This document shows, in pieces, positions 43,167-51,566 of a stretch of DNA of 64,000 nt; positions within the stretch are counted from its first letter, which is position 1; every line of letters starts with the position of its first letter. Where the stretch lies: assembly GCA_965215825.1 (NCBI GenBank), contig CBDCEM010000003.1, positions 5,394,001 to 5,458,000 on the forward strand. The letters are read 5' to 3'. The translations under genes were made by a program, and so were the position numbers. The DNA comes from JAWPMT01 sp965215825. GTDB taxonomy: Bacteria > Bacteroidota > Bacteroidia > Cytophagales > Cyclobacteriaceae. A model generated the notes under the pieces. The model was given only the letters and a program-made list of their open reading frames with translations, did not search any database and was not told the DNA's origin.

Positions 43167-45794
43167 TCACTCATCCCTCAAAGACTCCACCGGATTCGAA
43201 ACAGATACCCGGAAAGTACGCGCCCACACAGTTATCAATGCCACAATCACAATCAAGAAAGCAGGAACGATGAACAATAATGGATGTAATTCTATTCTAA
43301 AAGCATACCTCCCCAGCCAATTTTGAATGAGGAAAATGGTTAAAGGCATAGCGATTCCCATGCCAATAACGATCAAGATGATAAACTCCCTGGATATGAG
43401 TCCCACGATCTGAGGTACAGAAGCCCCCAATACCTTTCGTATGCCAATTTCCTTCGTACGCTTTGCAACAGTAAATGAAGCCAATCCAAATAGCCCTAAA
43501 CAAGTGATGATCAGTGAAAAAATGCTTAACGTTCCAAAAACCTGGCGAAATCGCTCGTCAGCTTCATACTCCTTTCCGAATTCCTCATCCAGGAAAAAGA
43601 AGTCAAAAGGACTGTCAGGAAAGATTTCATTGTATTGACTTTCGATTGCTCCAATTTGCTCCGTCAAATTTTCTGTGCTGACCTTGACACTTATATATTC
43701 TCCCCATTCACCTCCGTTCGTTGGAAATATCATAGGGATATGATTGTCTTTAATATTCGTTTGATGGAAGTTTTTGATCACACCAATAACCCTTGGCTGC
43801 TTATTCCACAATTGTAGCTTTTCACCAATAATTTCATTAGGATCATGAAATCCCCACAACCGCACGGCCTCCTCGTTTACAATGATGGTACTGGACGAGT
43901 CAAAGTGGACGTAATTTCTACCGGCAACCAACTCCATCTCTAAGGTGGGTATATAGGCCGTATCAATAAAGGATAGATAGAAATTGAAATTTCTGTCTTC
44001 ACCACCACCGATGACCTTAATCCCCGTGGTACTGCCCATTTGAGAGGTGGGCAAGCCCGGCACACAACTCGCCAATGACGCGGACTTCACAAAGGAATGT
44101 TTCGAGAGTTCGTTCCTAAATGTCTCGAATTTGGACATCTCCTGGCCAAGAGGCGTTCTCATCACCATGACCTGATCAAAGTTAGCTCCCTTATCGAGGT
44201 TCCTCAAAAACTGCAATTGCTCATTAGCAGTAATGGTTTGCACCAATAAAAACAGCGCAATGGCAAATTGAAAAATCACTAACCCTTTCCTTAAGATCGT
44301 ACCTGTTTGACTATGAGAAAACTTGCCCCGCAAAATGGTTACTGGTTTGAATCTGGCGAGTATAAAGGCAGGGAACGAACCTGATAGCACAACACTCACC
44401 ACAAAAAGTACAGCTAGTACCAACCAAAAGTTTACCTCCGCAAAAATGAAGAGTTGTGGAGGTAAACCAGCCAATGCCTTGAAGGGTCCCGCAATAAATG
44501 CAATTAACACAATGGTGGTAATTATCGAAATAAAGTTGATGACAATGGATTCTGTGAAGAACCGAGCTCTTATTTGCCCCATAGAGGAGCCAATGACTTT
44601 TCGTATCCCCACTTCTTTGGCGCGATCCAGTGACTTGGAAGTAGACAGGTTGATATAGTTGACCATCGCGATCAAAATCACCAAAAATGCAACACCAAGT
44701 AAGAAGAAAACCGTAATAGCATCTCCGTTTTTTTCTATCTCAAAGGATTTATTGGAATACAGATGGATGTCCGTCATTGCCTGTGCTATAATCTGCTCGT
44801 TCTCAAATCGTTCTTCCTCGACCAACCGGCGGGAATATGGCCCCATCGCCTGTCGAAAACCCTCGATCATAATTTCATCCTTCAGTTTGAAGTAGGTATA
44901 GGTATCATTAGAATTCCAGATGCTTTCTCTTTCTTTCAGAAACTTCTCTGAAGTCTTGTATGAAATCAACATGTTTACCTTGAGGTGCGTGTTTGGAGGG
45001 CTGTCAGGAATGATTCCCACAACTTTTGCTTTAAACGCATACAAGTCAATTGTTCTGCCAATGATGTCTGTCGTACCAAAATACTGCATTGCGCTGGATT
45101 CGGTAAAAACCATCTCATTGGGCTCCTGAAAGATCGTATTGGGATCTCCGGAAATCAAAGGGTAATGAAATAAATCAAAAAAACTGGGATCTACGGAAAA
45201 AGCACCTCTCATCAACCTGAAAGTTTTGCCTCCTTCTTCCGGCTTGAAAACTACTTCATCCAACTCATAAGCGTGGGTATAAGCTTCTACCTGAGGAAAT
45301 TCCTCCATCATCATTTTTGCCAGTGGATGATAGGTTTCACAATCCTGATCGACAACCGTTTCTCCATCCAGATAGTCCATGGTTATTCTCACCATGTGAT
45401 CTGCATTTGGGTTGTATGCTTCATAACTGGTTTCGAAACTCACATACCAGAATATTAAAAGGGCGATTGTGAAGGCCGTAGCGAGACCAATTACATTAAT
45501 CGAAGAATACAATTTCTCTCGTCTGACCAAACGAAAGGAAGTCTTAACGTCGTGTAAAAACATGGTGTAAGGATTATTTTTTTGAGTTTTGACTGATTTC
45601 AGGATCCCCGGGCGAAGGAATTTTACCGCTTGCAGGATATAAGCCCACCTGGCTCTCCTCAGGCTGCGGCTTTCAAGGTTTTCAAGAAATTGTTCCTCCA
45701 AATCTCCCAGGACATATTCCAACAGCTCTGCCTTGCAACATATCTGCAGCAATTTGATCATCAGTCCCGGTGGTGTTTGTGGAGGAGCTTGCAT
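43167..45794 (-). CDS. FtsX-type ABC transporter permease
   Basis: 875 residues, the same design as the permeases at 392, 51567 and 54235: prefix domain (LLQICCKAELLEYVLGDLEEQF ... FLRPGILK), a first membrane segment, MacB core, FtsX block with LDRAKEVGIRKVIGSS, second core and second FtsX block with RTKEIGIRKVLGAS. The stop of the PadR gene is followed directly by the ATG. No ATPase gene is near. Substrate unknown. Confidence 0.93.
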   Translation of the reverse strand: MQAPPQTPPGLMIKLLQICCKAELLEYVLGDLEEQFLENLESRSLRRARWAYILQAVKFLRPGILKSVKTQKNNPYTMFLHDVKTSFRLVRREKLYSSINVIGLATAFTIALLIFWYVSFETSYEAYNPNADHMVRITMDYLDGETVVDQDCETYHPLAKMMMEEFPQVEAYTHAYELDEVVFKPEEGGKTFRLMRGAFSVDPSFFDLFHYPLISGDPNTIFQEPNEMVFTESSAMQYFGTTDIIGRTIDLYAFKAKVVGIIPDSPPNTHLKVNMLISYKTSEKFLKERESIWNSNDTYTYFKLKDEIMIEGFRQAMGPYSRRLVEEERFENEQIIAQAMTDIHLYSNKSFEIEKNGDAITVFFLLGVAFLVILIAMVNYINLSTSKSLDRAKEVGIRKVIGSSMGQIRARFFTESIVINFISIITTIVLIAFIAGPFKALAGLPPQLFIFAEVNFWLVLAVLFVVSVVLSGSFPAFILARFKPVTILRGKFSHSQTGTILRKGLVIFQFAIALFLLVQTITANEQLQFLRNLDKGANFDQVMVMRTPLGQEMSKFETFRNELSKHSFVKSASLASCVPGLPTSQMGSTTGIKVIGGGEDRNFNFYLSFIDTAYIPTLEMELVAGRNYVHFDSSSTIIVNEEAVRLWGFHDPNEIIGEKLQLWNKQPRVIGVIKNFHQTNIKDNHIPMIFPTNGGEWGEYISVKVSTENLTEQIGAIESQYNEIFPDSPFDFFFLDEEFGKEYEADERFRQVFGTLSIFSLIITCLGLFGLASFTVAKRTKEIGIRKVLGASVPQIVGLISREFIILIVIGMGIAMPLTIFLIQNWLGRYAFRIELHPLLFIVPAFLIVIVALITVWARTFRVSVSNPVESLRDE

Positions 45795-46127
45795 TCAGAG
45801 AGTTGTCATTTGTAATTGCGGAATGAGTTTCCAAAGCTCGGTACGTCCTTCCTTCATTTCCTTCAATAATGCAAGCCCCGCATTTGTAATCTGGAAATAT
45901 CGCTTTCGCCGACCTCCCCTGGCAGATGTGGCCCCTCCGACAGTGGAAGAAACGAGCCCTTTTTCTTCCAGCCTGTAGAGCGTCACATGTACAGCGCTAA
46001 GACTGACCTCTCTTTTCTGATGTTCTTTGATTGCTTTGACTATGGTATTGCCATATGCTTCATCATTTAGCAAAATGACCATGGTCACTACAAGCTCTTC
46101 GAATTCCCCAAGGTACAATTTTCCCAT
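45795..46127 (-). CDS. PadR-family transcriptional regulator
   Basis: 110 residues, the short PadR type with MGKLYLGEFEELVVTMVILL at the start and VTLYRLEEKGLVSSTVGG plus RGGRRKRYFQITNAG in the winged helix. It lies directly before the permease gene without a gap, so it is cotranscribed. Two near-identical 21-mers upstream flank a -7 box and probably serve as its operators. Confidence 0.93.
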   Translation of the reverse strand: MGKLYLGEFEELVVTMVILLNDEAYGNTIVKAIKEHQKREVSLSAVHVTLYRLEEKGLVSSTVGGATSARGGRRKRYFQITNAGLALLKEMKEGRTELWKLIPQLQMTTL

Positions 46128-46130
46128 TTC

Positions 46131-46186
46131 TATATAAATTGTAAAACAAATATACGAGTCATTTGTATATAAGTTGTAAAAGAAAT
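46131..46186 (-). promoter_or_regulatory. Paired PadR operator candidates around a -7 box
   Basis: TATATAAATTGTAAAACAAAT (46131-46151) and TATATAAGTTGTAAAAGAAAT (46166-46186) differ at two positions. On the minus strand TATATTTG (46147-46154) is a perfect Bacteroidota -7 element 20 bp before the ATG. One repeat would cover the transcription start, the other the upstream promoter. Confidence 0.65.
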
Positions 46187-46314
46187 AGAATAGCTCAGCT
46201 ATGGAATTGTGAAAAGCCTTTTGAATACGTGCCTGTATTATTTATCTAATTGAAGAAATGAGGTTTCAGAAAATGGTATTCTTAATTACTTATAGGCACT
46301 TTTTCTGATTCAAT

Positions 46315-47010
46315 CTAACTTTCAAATACAGCCACAGCCCTGACCGGAGAACCTGTTCCTCCCCGAATCTTTAATGGAAGTCCTATGAAGCGAAACCTGC
46401 CTTTTCCAATGAGTAAGTGAAGGTTGATGAGGTTTTCATAGTGTGTGAAGGCAAGCTCACCACAAATATGATGTACTGCCTTGTTTGATACTTTTCTGAC
46501 GCCCGGAGACATGGTTTCCACACCAAACGCCGAGATGCTTTTCTGCCCGAACCAACGTGCTGATTCTGCAGAAATCCCAGGGCCATTCTCCCAATCTTCG
46601 GAATCAAAATGTTTTCTGTAGTGATCGGTATAAATTAATACCGTATCTCCTTTCTTGATTTCCAGGTTTTGGTTTTGACAAGCTTGCTCCAGTTCATGAG
46701 GCTCGATCAATTCTTGTAGTCCTTTATTCGAAAAATCCAGACAAATCCCTTCCGTATAGAACATTGAAAGTGGCATTTTGTCGATGGATTGTCCCTCGTA
46801 TTGTTGGGCCATGTGGTTGATGGCATCTACATGTGTCCCTGTATGCTCACCGAGTTCTAGTTTGTGGACAGCTGGTGTTCTTTTTTTAGGGTTTTGGATC
46901 CCCGCCCACTCTTCATGAGAATTGTGGATTTCCATCTTTACCTGTGGCAAATCCTTAAACACAGGCATCCCTTCATATACCTCCTGACTTAGATCGATAA
47001 TTTGTGACAC
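46315..47010 (-). CDS. Cyclase-family metal hydrolase, kynurenine formamidase-like
   Basis: 231 residues from a GTG start (IIDLSQEVYEGMPVFKDLPQ). The metal site HTGTHVDAINHM (His56, His60, Asp62, His66) is the cyclase/formamidase signature (HxGTHxDxxxH). The family includes bacterial kynurenine formamidases and isatin hydrolases. It lies 57 bp downstream of the HxlR regulator in the same direction, which probably controls it. Confidence 0.9.
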   Translation of the reverse strand: MSQIIDLSQEVYEGMPVFKDLPQVKMEIHNSHEEWAGIQNPKKRTPAVHKLELGEHTGTHVDAINHMAQQYEGQSIDKMPLSMFYTEGICLDFSNKGLQELIEPHELEQACQNQNLEIKKGDTVLIYTDHYRKHFDSEDWENGPGISAESARWFGQKSISAFGVETMSPGVRKVSNKAVHHICGELAFTHYENLINLHLLIGKGRFRFIGLPLKIRGGTGSPVRAVAVFES

Positions 47011-47067
47011 TTGAATTTTCTTGTCTGTTTCTTCTGGTTTTCAAACTTAGCTAACACAACAATTTAT

Positions 47068-47490
47068 CTATTCTGCCTCTTTCAGATGAATGCGTTCCAG
47101 TTCTTTCATGACCATGTGGATTCCAACTTCACCTTTATCCAGAATGGCTAGCGCCTGTCTCGCATCTGCTTCATCTACGTCTTTGTACTTCAAGCTCCAA
47201 CGAGCGTTTTCCATTAAAATAGGGAACAGGTCAATGCCTTTTTGGGTAAGTGAATACCTGATTTTCTGCTTATGATCAGGATCCCCTCTTTTGCAAAGTA
47301 CCCCTTCCTCTTCCAAAGACTTCAACCGATTGGACAAAATGTTTGAAGCAATGTGCTCCCTTGATTGTAAGAATTCCCTGAAATATCGCTTGTCTTCTAA
47401 AATGATGTCCCTGATGATCAATAAACTCCATTTGTCTCCAATTACTTCCAGAATCAAGTTTTGAGGACAGTGGGACCTGGGATTTTTCAT
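47068..47490 (-). CDS. HxlR-family transcriptional regulator
   Basis: 140 residues from the ATG at 47490 (MKNPRSHCPQNLILEVIGDKW); the open frame also reaches a TTG at 47514, but that overlaps a likely operator. CPQNLILEVIGDKWSLLIIRD is the HxlR opening, with the Cys that senses oxidants or electrophiles in some members, and ASNILSNRLKSLEEEGVL the recognition helix. Divergent from an SRPBCC gene and upstream of the cyclase; it probably controls both. Confidence 0.93.
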   Translation of the reverse strand: MKNPRSHCPQNLILEVIGDKWSLLIIRDIILEDKRYFREFLQSREHIASNILSNRLKSLEEEGVLCKRGDPDHKQKIRYSLTQKGIDLFPILMENARWSLKYKDVDEADARQALAILDKGEVGIHMVMKELERIHLKEAE

Positions 47491-47506
47491 GTCATTTTCA
47501 AAATCT

Positions 47507-47560
47507 GATTGCAAAATACAATTGGTTTCCTATATTTACAACTGGTTTTAATTTGCAATC
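47507..47560. promoter_or_regulatory. Inverted repeat between hxlR-like and SRPBCC genes
   Basis: GATTGCAAAATACAA (47507-47521) and the reverse complement of 47546-47560 (GATTGCAAATTAAAA) agree in 12 of 15 positions. Within it, ACAATTGGTTT and ACAACTGGTTTT form a direct repeat. The site lies between the two divergent starts and is a good candidate operator for the HxlR regulator. Confidence 0.5.
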
Positions 47561-47569
47561 AGTATAATT

Positions 47570-48013
47570 ATGAACACAAAGAACAACAGTTATTCAACCG
47601 AACTATTAATAAAATGCTCCATCGAAAAAGCATTTGCAGCGCTTTCCTCAAATATCGGAGACTGGTGGGGAGATCAGGATAAACCCGTCCAGAATCCAGA
47701 AGATGTATTTACCATGTCATGGGGTGAACCCTGGTATCAGTTCCGGGTTGTCGCCTATGAACCAAATCACAAAATCACCTGGGAATGTATTGATGCCAAA
47801 CAGATCATTGGTGACCTGGAAGGCGTTGAAAAAGAATGGGTCGGTACGCAATTGCAATGGACCTTAAAGGAATCAAGGAAACAGGAGACTGAACTTCAAT
47901 TCATCCATCAGGGGTTAGTACCGGAGTTTATCTGTTATGATTTCTGTTCCAATACCTGGGACCGATTCATTGCTTTCAATCTTAAGAAGTACTTAGAAAG
48001 CAGTTCGCAATAA
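47570..48013 (+). CDS. SRPBCC/AHSA1-like protein
   Basis: 147 residues. The helix-grip fold shows STELLIKCSIEKAFAALSSNIGDWWG, VVAYEPNHKITWECIDA, ETELQFIHQGLVPE and a C-terminal helix with WDRFIAFNLKKYLE, typical of the AHSA1/START-like group, which bind hydrophobic small molecules. Ligand unknown. Divergent from the HxlR gene across an inverted repeat. Confidence 0.9.
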   Translation: MNTKNNSYSTELLIKCSIEKAFAALSSNIGDWWGDQDKPVQNPEDVFTMSWGEPWYQFRVVAYEPNHKITWECIDAKQIIGDLEGVEKEWVGTQLQWTLKESRKQETELQFIHQGLVPEFICYDFCSNTWDRFIAFNLKKYLESSSQ

Positions 48014-48218
48014 GAATGTCCTAGTAGCATCTCGCTTGATAATTGGGTGAAACAATCAATTCGACTCAAACGAATGCATTGAGATATTTCACGTCAATTT
48101 TTCTTATCCTAAAATGCAACGAAGCGGACACCTGGAAAGAAAATTTTAAAAGAGTTGCTCCATTCTTGTCACAAATAGCGAAGTATGCTGTCTTAAGATT
48201 TAGAACAGGATTATTGAT

Positions 48219-49259
48219 ATGAGTGAAATTGAAATGAGGACATTCGCCAAGGAAATGATGGCGAAGCTGCACACCTATAAGCAAACCTCATATAGAAAGG
48301 CTTTCTGGCAACTGAGCAATTCGATCGTTCCCTTCATTGGTTTGTGGATCGCGATGTATCACGCCTTCTCTTACAATCTCCTTTTGTTTTTTGGATTGGG
48401 AGTGATCAACATGTTTTTTCTTGTTAGAATATTCATCATCCAACATGATTGCGGACATCATTCGTTCGTGAAATCCAAGAGCATACGGGACGCGATCGGC
48501 TTCATCTGCAGCATCTTCAGTGCGATGCCCTATACCTACTGGGCGGATGCACATAGTTTTCATCACAACCACAATGGGAAATTAGAAAACCGGGACATAG
48601 GCGACATCAATACACTCACCGTAAAAGAATATCAATCCATGAGTCCATGGGATCGATTGAAATACAAGGTTTTCCGTTTCCCACCAGTTACTTTCCTGAT
48701 TGGCCCAATCATTTACTTCGTGAGAAACATGAGGTTACCCCTCGTCATATTGAACAATAAGAAAGGCCGAGCTTATTGGAGTGTTATGCTCAATAATGTT
48801 CTTGTCATCGGAGGTGTAGTCGCACTTTGCTTATTACTCGACTGGAAAGCGGCGCTAGCTACTTATTTAACGGTTCTTTACTTTTTCTCAGTAATTTCCA
48901 TTTGGTTCTTTTTTGTGCAACATCAACATGAAAATGGCTACAAAAGATGGGAAGAAAACTGGGACCATTTCGTTGCTGCTCTCAAAGGAAGCACTTACTA
49001 TAAGCTACCTAGATTTATGAATTGGTTGACAGGCAATATTGGTGTTCATCATATCCATCACCTTTATTCGGCCATCCCAAATTACAACCTGATTCGATGT
49101 ATCGAGGAGAATCCTGAATTTAGTAAATACACTACTGAGGTTACATTTGGCGAAAGCCTAAAGTTCATGAACCATAAACTATGGGACGAAGACGAACAGC
49201 GAATGATAACCTTCAGAGAGTACAAAAGGATTTATTCGCAAGAGGCAGTAGCGGCTTAG
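48219..49259 (+). CDS. Fatty acid desaturase (membrane di-iron)
   Basis: 346 residues with four or more membrane segments and all three histidine boxes: H76DCGHH81, H112SFHH116 and H277HIHH281. This arrangement (HDCGH, HxxHH, HHxHH) is that of acyl-lipid desaturases of the FADS1 superfamily (DesA-like). It inserts a double bond in membrane fatty acids with O2. The small 139-residue gene behind it is convergent. Confidence 0.93.
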   Translation: MSEIEMRTFAKEMMAKLHTYKQTSYRKAFWQLSNSIVPFIGLWIAMYHAFSYNLLLFFGLGVINMFFLVRIFIIQHDCGHHSFVKSKSIRDAIGFICSIFSAMPYTYWADAHSFHHNHNGKLENRDIGDINTLTVKEYQSMSPWDRLKYKVFRFPPVTFLIGPIIYFVRNMRLPLVILNNKKGRAYWSVMLNNVLVIGGVVALCLLLDWKAALATYLTVLYFFSVISIWFFFVQHQHENGYKRWEENWDHFVAALKGSTYYKLPRFMNWLTGNIGVHHIHHLYSAIPNYNLIRCIEENPEFSKYTTEVTFGESLKFMNHKLWDEDEQRMITFREYKRIYSQEAVAA

Positions 49260-49270
49260 GTAAAAAGTGG

Positions 49271-49690
49271 CTAACTCCAGGCCATCTTTATTTGGACTTC
49301 TCCTTTCTGAAAATCAATTTGGACAGTTCCACCAATTGCGCCCCCTTCTCCTGGGTCAATTTCATACAATGCGGTGCCGTCAGTTTTCATGTCAGGAGTA
49401 TGATTTCTCAAACGTTTGCTACTGGCAATCCATTTATGAAGCGCTTCCGGGGGTAGCTCAAATTCAACAAAGAAAGTTCGGGTGAACATGCTTCCCTCCG
49501 TCCGCACTGACAGATGTTTGTGCTCATGTGGTATTTCAGCTAAACCTCCCCAGTGCAACGTTATTTCAATGGCGTTGGCACGATCCCATGGCATCATCGT
49601 GTTCGTTAAATAGGGAACTAATACAAGGCCTACGAATAAGGTAAGTATTACAGCTACGCCAATGAAGATTCTCTTGATTGCTTTTAGCAT
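49271..49690 (-). CDS. Exported or membrane-anchored small protein, unknown
   Basis: 139 residues with one N-terminal membrane segment (IFIGVAVILTLFVGLVLVPYL). The rest is soluble with beta-like segments (MFTRTFFVEFELPPEALHKW, TVQIDFQKGEVQIKMAW). I recognise no family. It probably stays anchored with its C-terminus outside the cytoplasm. Convergent with the desaturase gene, with only 11 bp between. Confidence 0.7.
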   Translation of the reverse strand: MLKAIKRIFIGVAVILTLFVGLVLVPYLTNTMMPWDRANAIEITLHWGGLAEIPHEHKHLSVRTEGSMFTRTFFVEFELPPEALHKWIASSKRLRNHTPDMKTDGTALYEIDPGEGGAIGGTVQIDFQKGEVQIKMAWS

Positions 49691-49735
49691 CTGTGAAAAG
49701 GATCTAAATCTATACCAATGAAATAGGAATGCTTA

Positions 49736-50359
49736 TTAGCGAAATGGCATTCCATGGACCCAACCCACCAATGACATCCTTGTTCCTGAGGCAATTGGCG
49801 TAACCCGATGTACCATATAAGAAGGAAATACGATCACTGTTCCCTTAGCCCGAGGCATGTTATAGTGTTGGTCATTGATCATGAATTGCAAATCTCCTCC
49901 TTCATATTCTTCAGGTTCACTTAACTGCAGCGATATACTTAATTTTCTAGTGGAGGCCAACCCCCCTCCATAGTCCATGTGCCAATTAAACAAATCAGAC
50001 TGGTTATACCTGGCCAGTTGTAATCCTTCATTCAACCCATGCAAATCAAAGTTGAACCAATGTAAATTTTGATCAATGGCGGTCCTTGAAAGGCGCTCAA
50101 AAATCCATGTGCATGGCTCTTCAGGGTTGATTAAATTCAGGGATGATTGTCGCAATTCTTGATTCTGGGTATTGCCTTCCGTACTGTTCAGTAGTGATTC
50201 GAGGGTATTATTCGGATTCCAAAGATTGCGGATAAAAGTTATCTCATCGTCTGAAAAAACATTCTCCAATACTACATATTCAGCGTAACGTGTCTTCGTG
50301 GGTAATCCGAAGGTATATTGACCGGTCATTGGTTGCATAGTTTTGGCTAATATTGTCAT
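49736..50359 (-). CDS. 2-oxoglutarate/Fe(II) oxygenase, PKHD-type
   Basis: 207 residues of the jelly-roll fold. The iron ligands are His127 and Asp129 in FNWHMDYGG and His184 in PSYMVHRVTP, and the Arg that binds 2-oxoglutarate follows in SGTRMSLVGW. This fits the PKHD/prolyl 4-hydroxylase-like type that modifies iron-uptake receptors or other proteins. No receptor gene is next to it. Confidence 0.9.
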   Translation of the reverse strand: MTILAKTMQPMTGQYTFGLPTKTRYAEYVVLENVFSDDEITFIRNLWNPNNTLESLLNSTEGNTQNQELRQSSLNLINPEEPCTWIFERLSRTAIDQNLHWFNFDLHGLNEGLQLARYNQSDLFNWHMDYGGGLASTRKLSISLQLSEPEEYEGGDLQFMINDQHYNMPRAKGTVIVFPSYMVHRVTPIASGTRMSLVGWVHGMPFR

Positions 50360-50407
50360 AATTAAGGAAATATCATATTTGACTAATCGTCAAAAGCTCT
50401 TTGATTC

Positions 50408-51526
50408 ATGCGTATTTTAAAAACCTTGTTGAGAATCATGTTAGTCTTTTTGGCCATCGTTGTTTTATTCATTGGAGGAGTCGCCATTTTCATGAATACC
50501 TCCCCCCAATTTGGAGGCAAACCCAGTTCAGAACGACTCAAAGAAATTGAAGCTTCTGCAAACTTCAAGGATGGGATATTTCAAAACCAGATTGAGACAA
50601 TTATGGATATGAACCTGAGCAAAATGCCGGGTTTACTGAAAGAGCAATTCTTTGGTAAAGAAGTCCGCACACCAGAAAAGTCTCATCCGGTAAAATGGGA
50701 CGAAGGAAACTCAAACGATGTAGATTCCCTGGTTTACGTGACCTGGTTTGGCCACTCCGCGTTTCTGATAGAAATGGAAGGGAAACGTATTTTACTTGAT
50801 CCGATGTTAGGAGGAGCCAGTGCACCGGTTTCTTTCCTTACCAAGCGTTTCCAGTACGACCAACCCATCGACCTGGCGGACATCAAAGACATAGATGCCG
50901 TTATCATCTCTCACGATCATTATGACCATTTAGACTATCCTACCATCAAGAAAATCAAAGATGAGGTGAAGCACTTCTACACGGCACTTGCAGTGGGTGA
51001 ACACTTGAAGAGTTGGGGGGTACCTGCCACCAACATCACCGAGCTGGATTGGGGACAATCGGTAAAACTGGGTGACCTTGAAATCGTTTCTGCTCCGGCC
51101 CGCCATTTTTCAGGAAGAGGCTTTTCTGATCGTAACAAAACGCAATGGGCTTCCTGGGTGCTTCTAGGAAAAACAAGAAAGGTCTACTTCAGTGGAGATG
51201 GAGGTTACGGACCTCACTTCAAGGCCATCGGAGATCAATTTGGTCCTTTCGATTTTGCTTTTGTTGAATGTGGACAATATAATGAACGATGGTCTGCTAT
51301 TCACATGTTCCCGGAAGAATCCGTGCAGGCCAACCTTGATGTAAACAGTAAGGTCATGATGCCTATTCATTGGGGCGCTTTCAACCTATCCCTACACGAT
51401 TGGCGAGAACCCATTGAACGCGCTCGTGCGGCAGCTGCAGAAAAGGGAGTAAAAGTGGTAAACCCCTACATTGGTGAACGTTTTGAAATCGCCCAGAATG
51501 ACATCAGCGAACCCTGGTGGGAATAA
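50408..51526 (+). CDS. MBL-fold metal hydrolase, NAPE-PLD/UlaG-like
   Basis: 372 residues with one N-terminal membrane anchor (about residues 6-28). The metallo-beta-lactamase site HxHxDH is SHDHYDHLDY (His169, His171, Asp173, His174), with APARHFSGRG and GDGGYG for the next ligands and a late His in MPIHWGAF. WFGHSAFLIEMEGKRILLDPM and the AHMFPEES-type segment match NAPE-PLD-like lipases. It probably hydrolyses a phosphodiester lipid outside or at the membrane. Confidence 0.9.
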   Translation: MRILKTLLRIMLVFLAIVVLFIGGVAIFMNTSPQFGGKPSSERLKEIEASANFKDGIFQNQIETIMDMNLSKMPGLLKEQFFGKEVRTPEKSHPVKWDEGNSNDVDSLVYVTWFGHSAFLIEMEGKRILLDPMLGGASAPVSFLTKRFQYDQPIDLADIKDIDAVIISHDHYDHLDYPTIKKIKDEVKHFYTALAVGEHLKSWGVPATNITELDWGQSVKLGDLEIVSAPARHFSGRGFSDRNKTQWASWVLLGKTRKVYFSGDGGYGPHFKAIGDQFGPFDFAFVECGQYNERWSAIHMFPEESVQANLDVNSKVMMPIHWGAFNLSLHDWREPIERARAAAAEKGVKVVNPYIGERFEIAQNDISEPWWE

Positions 51527-51566
51527 ATAACCCTTTTCCGGAAGTAGGATTTGAATCACTTAGATT

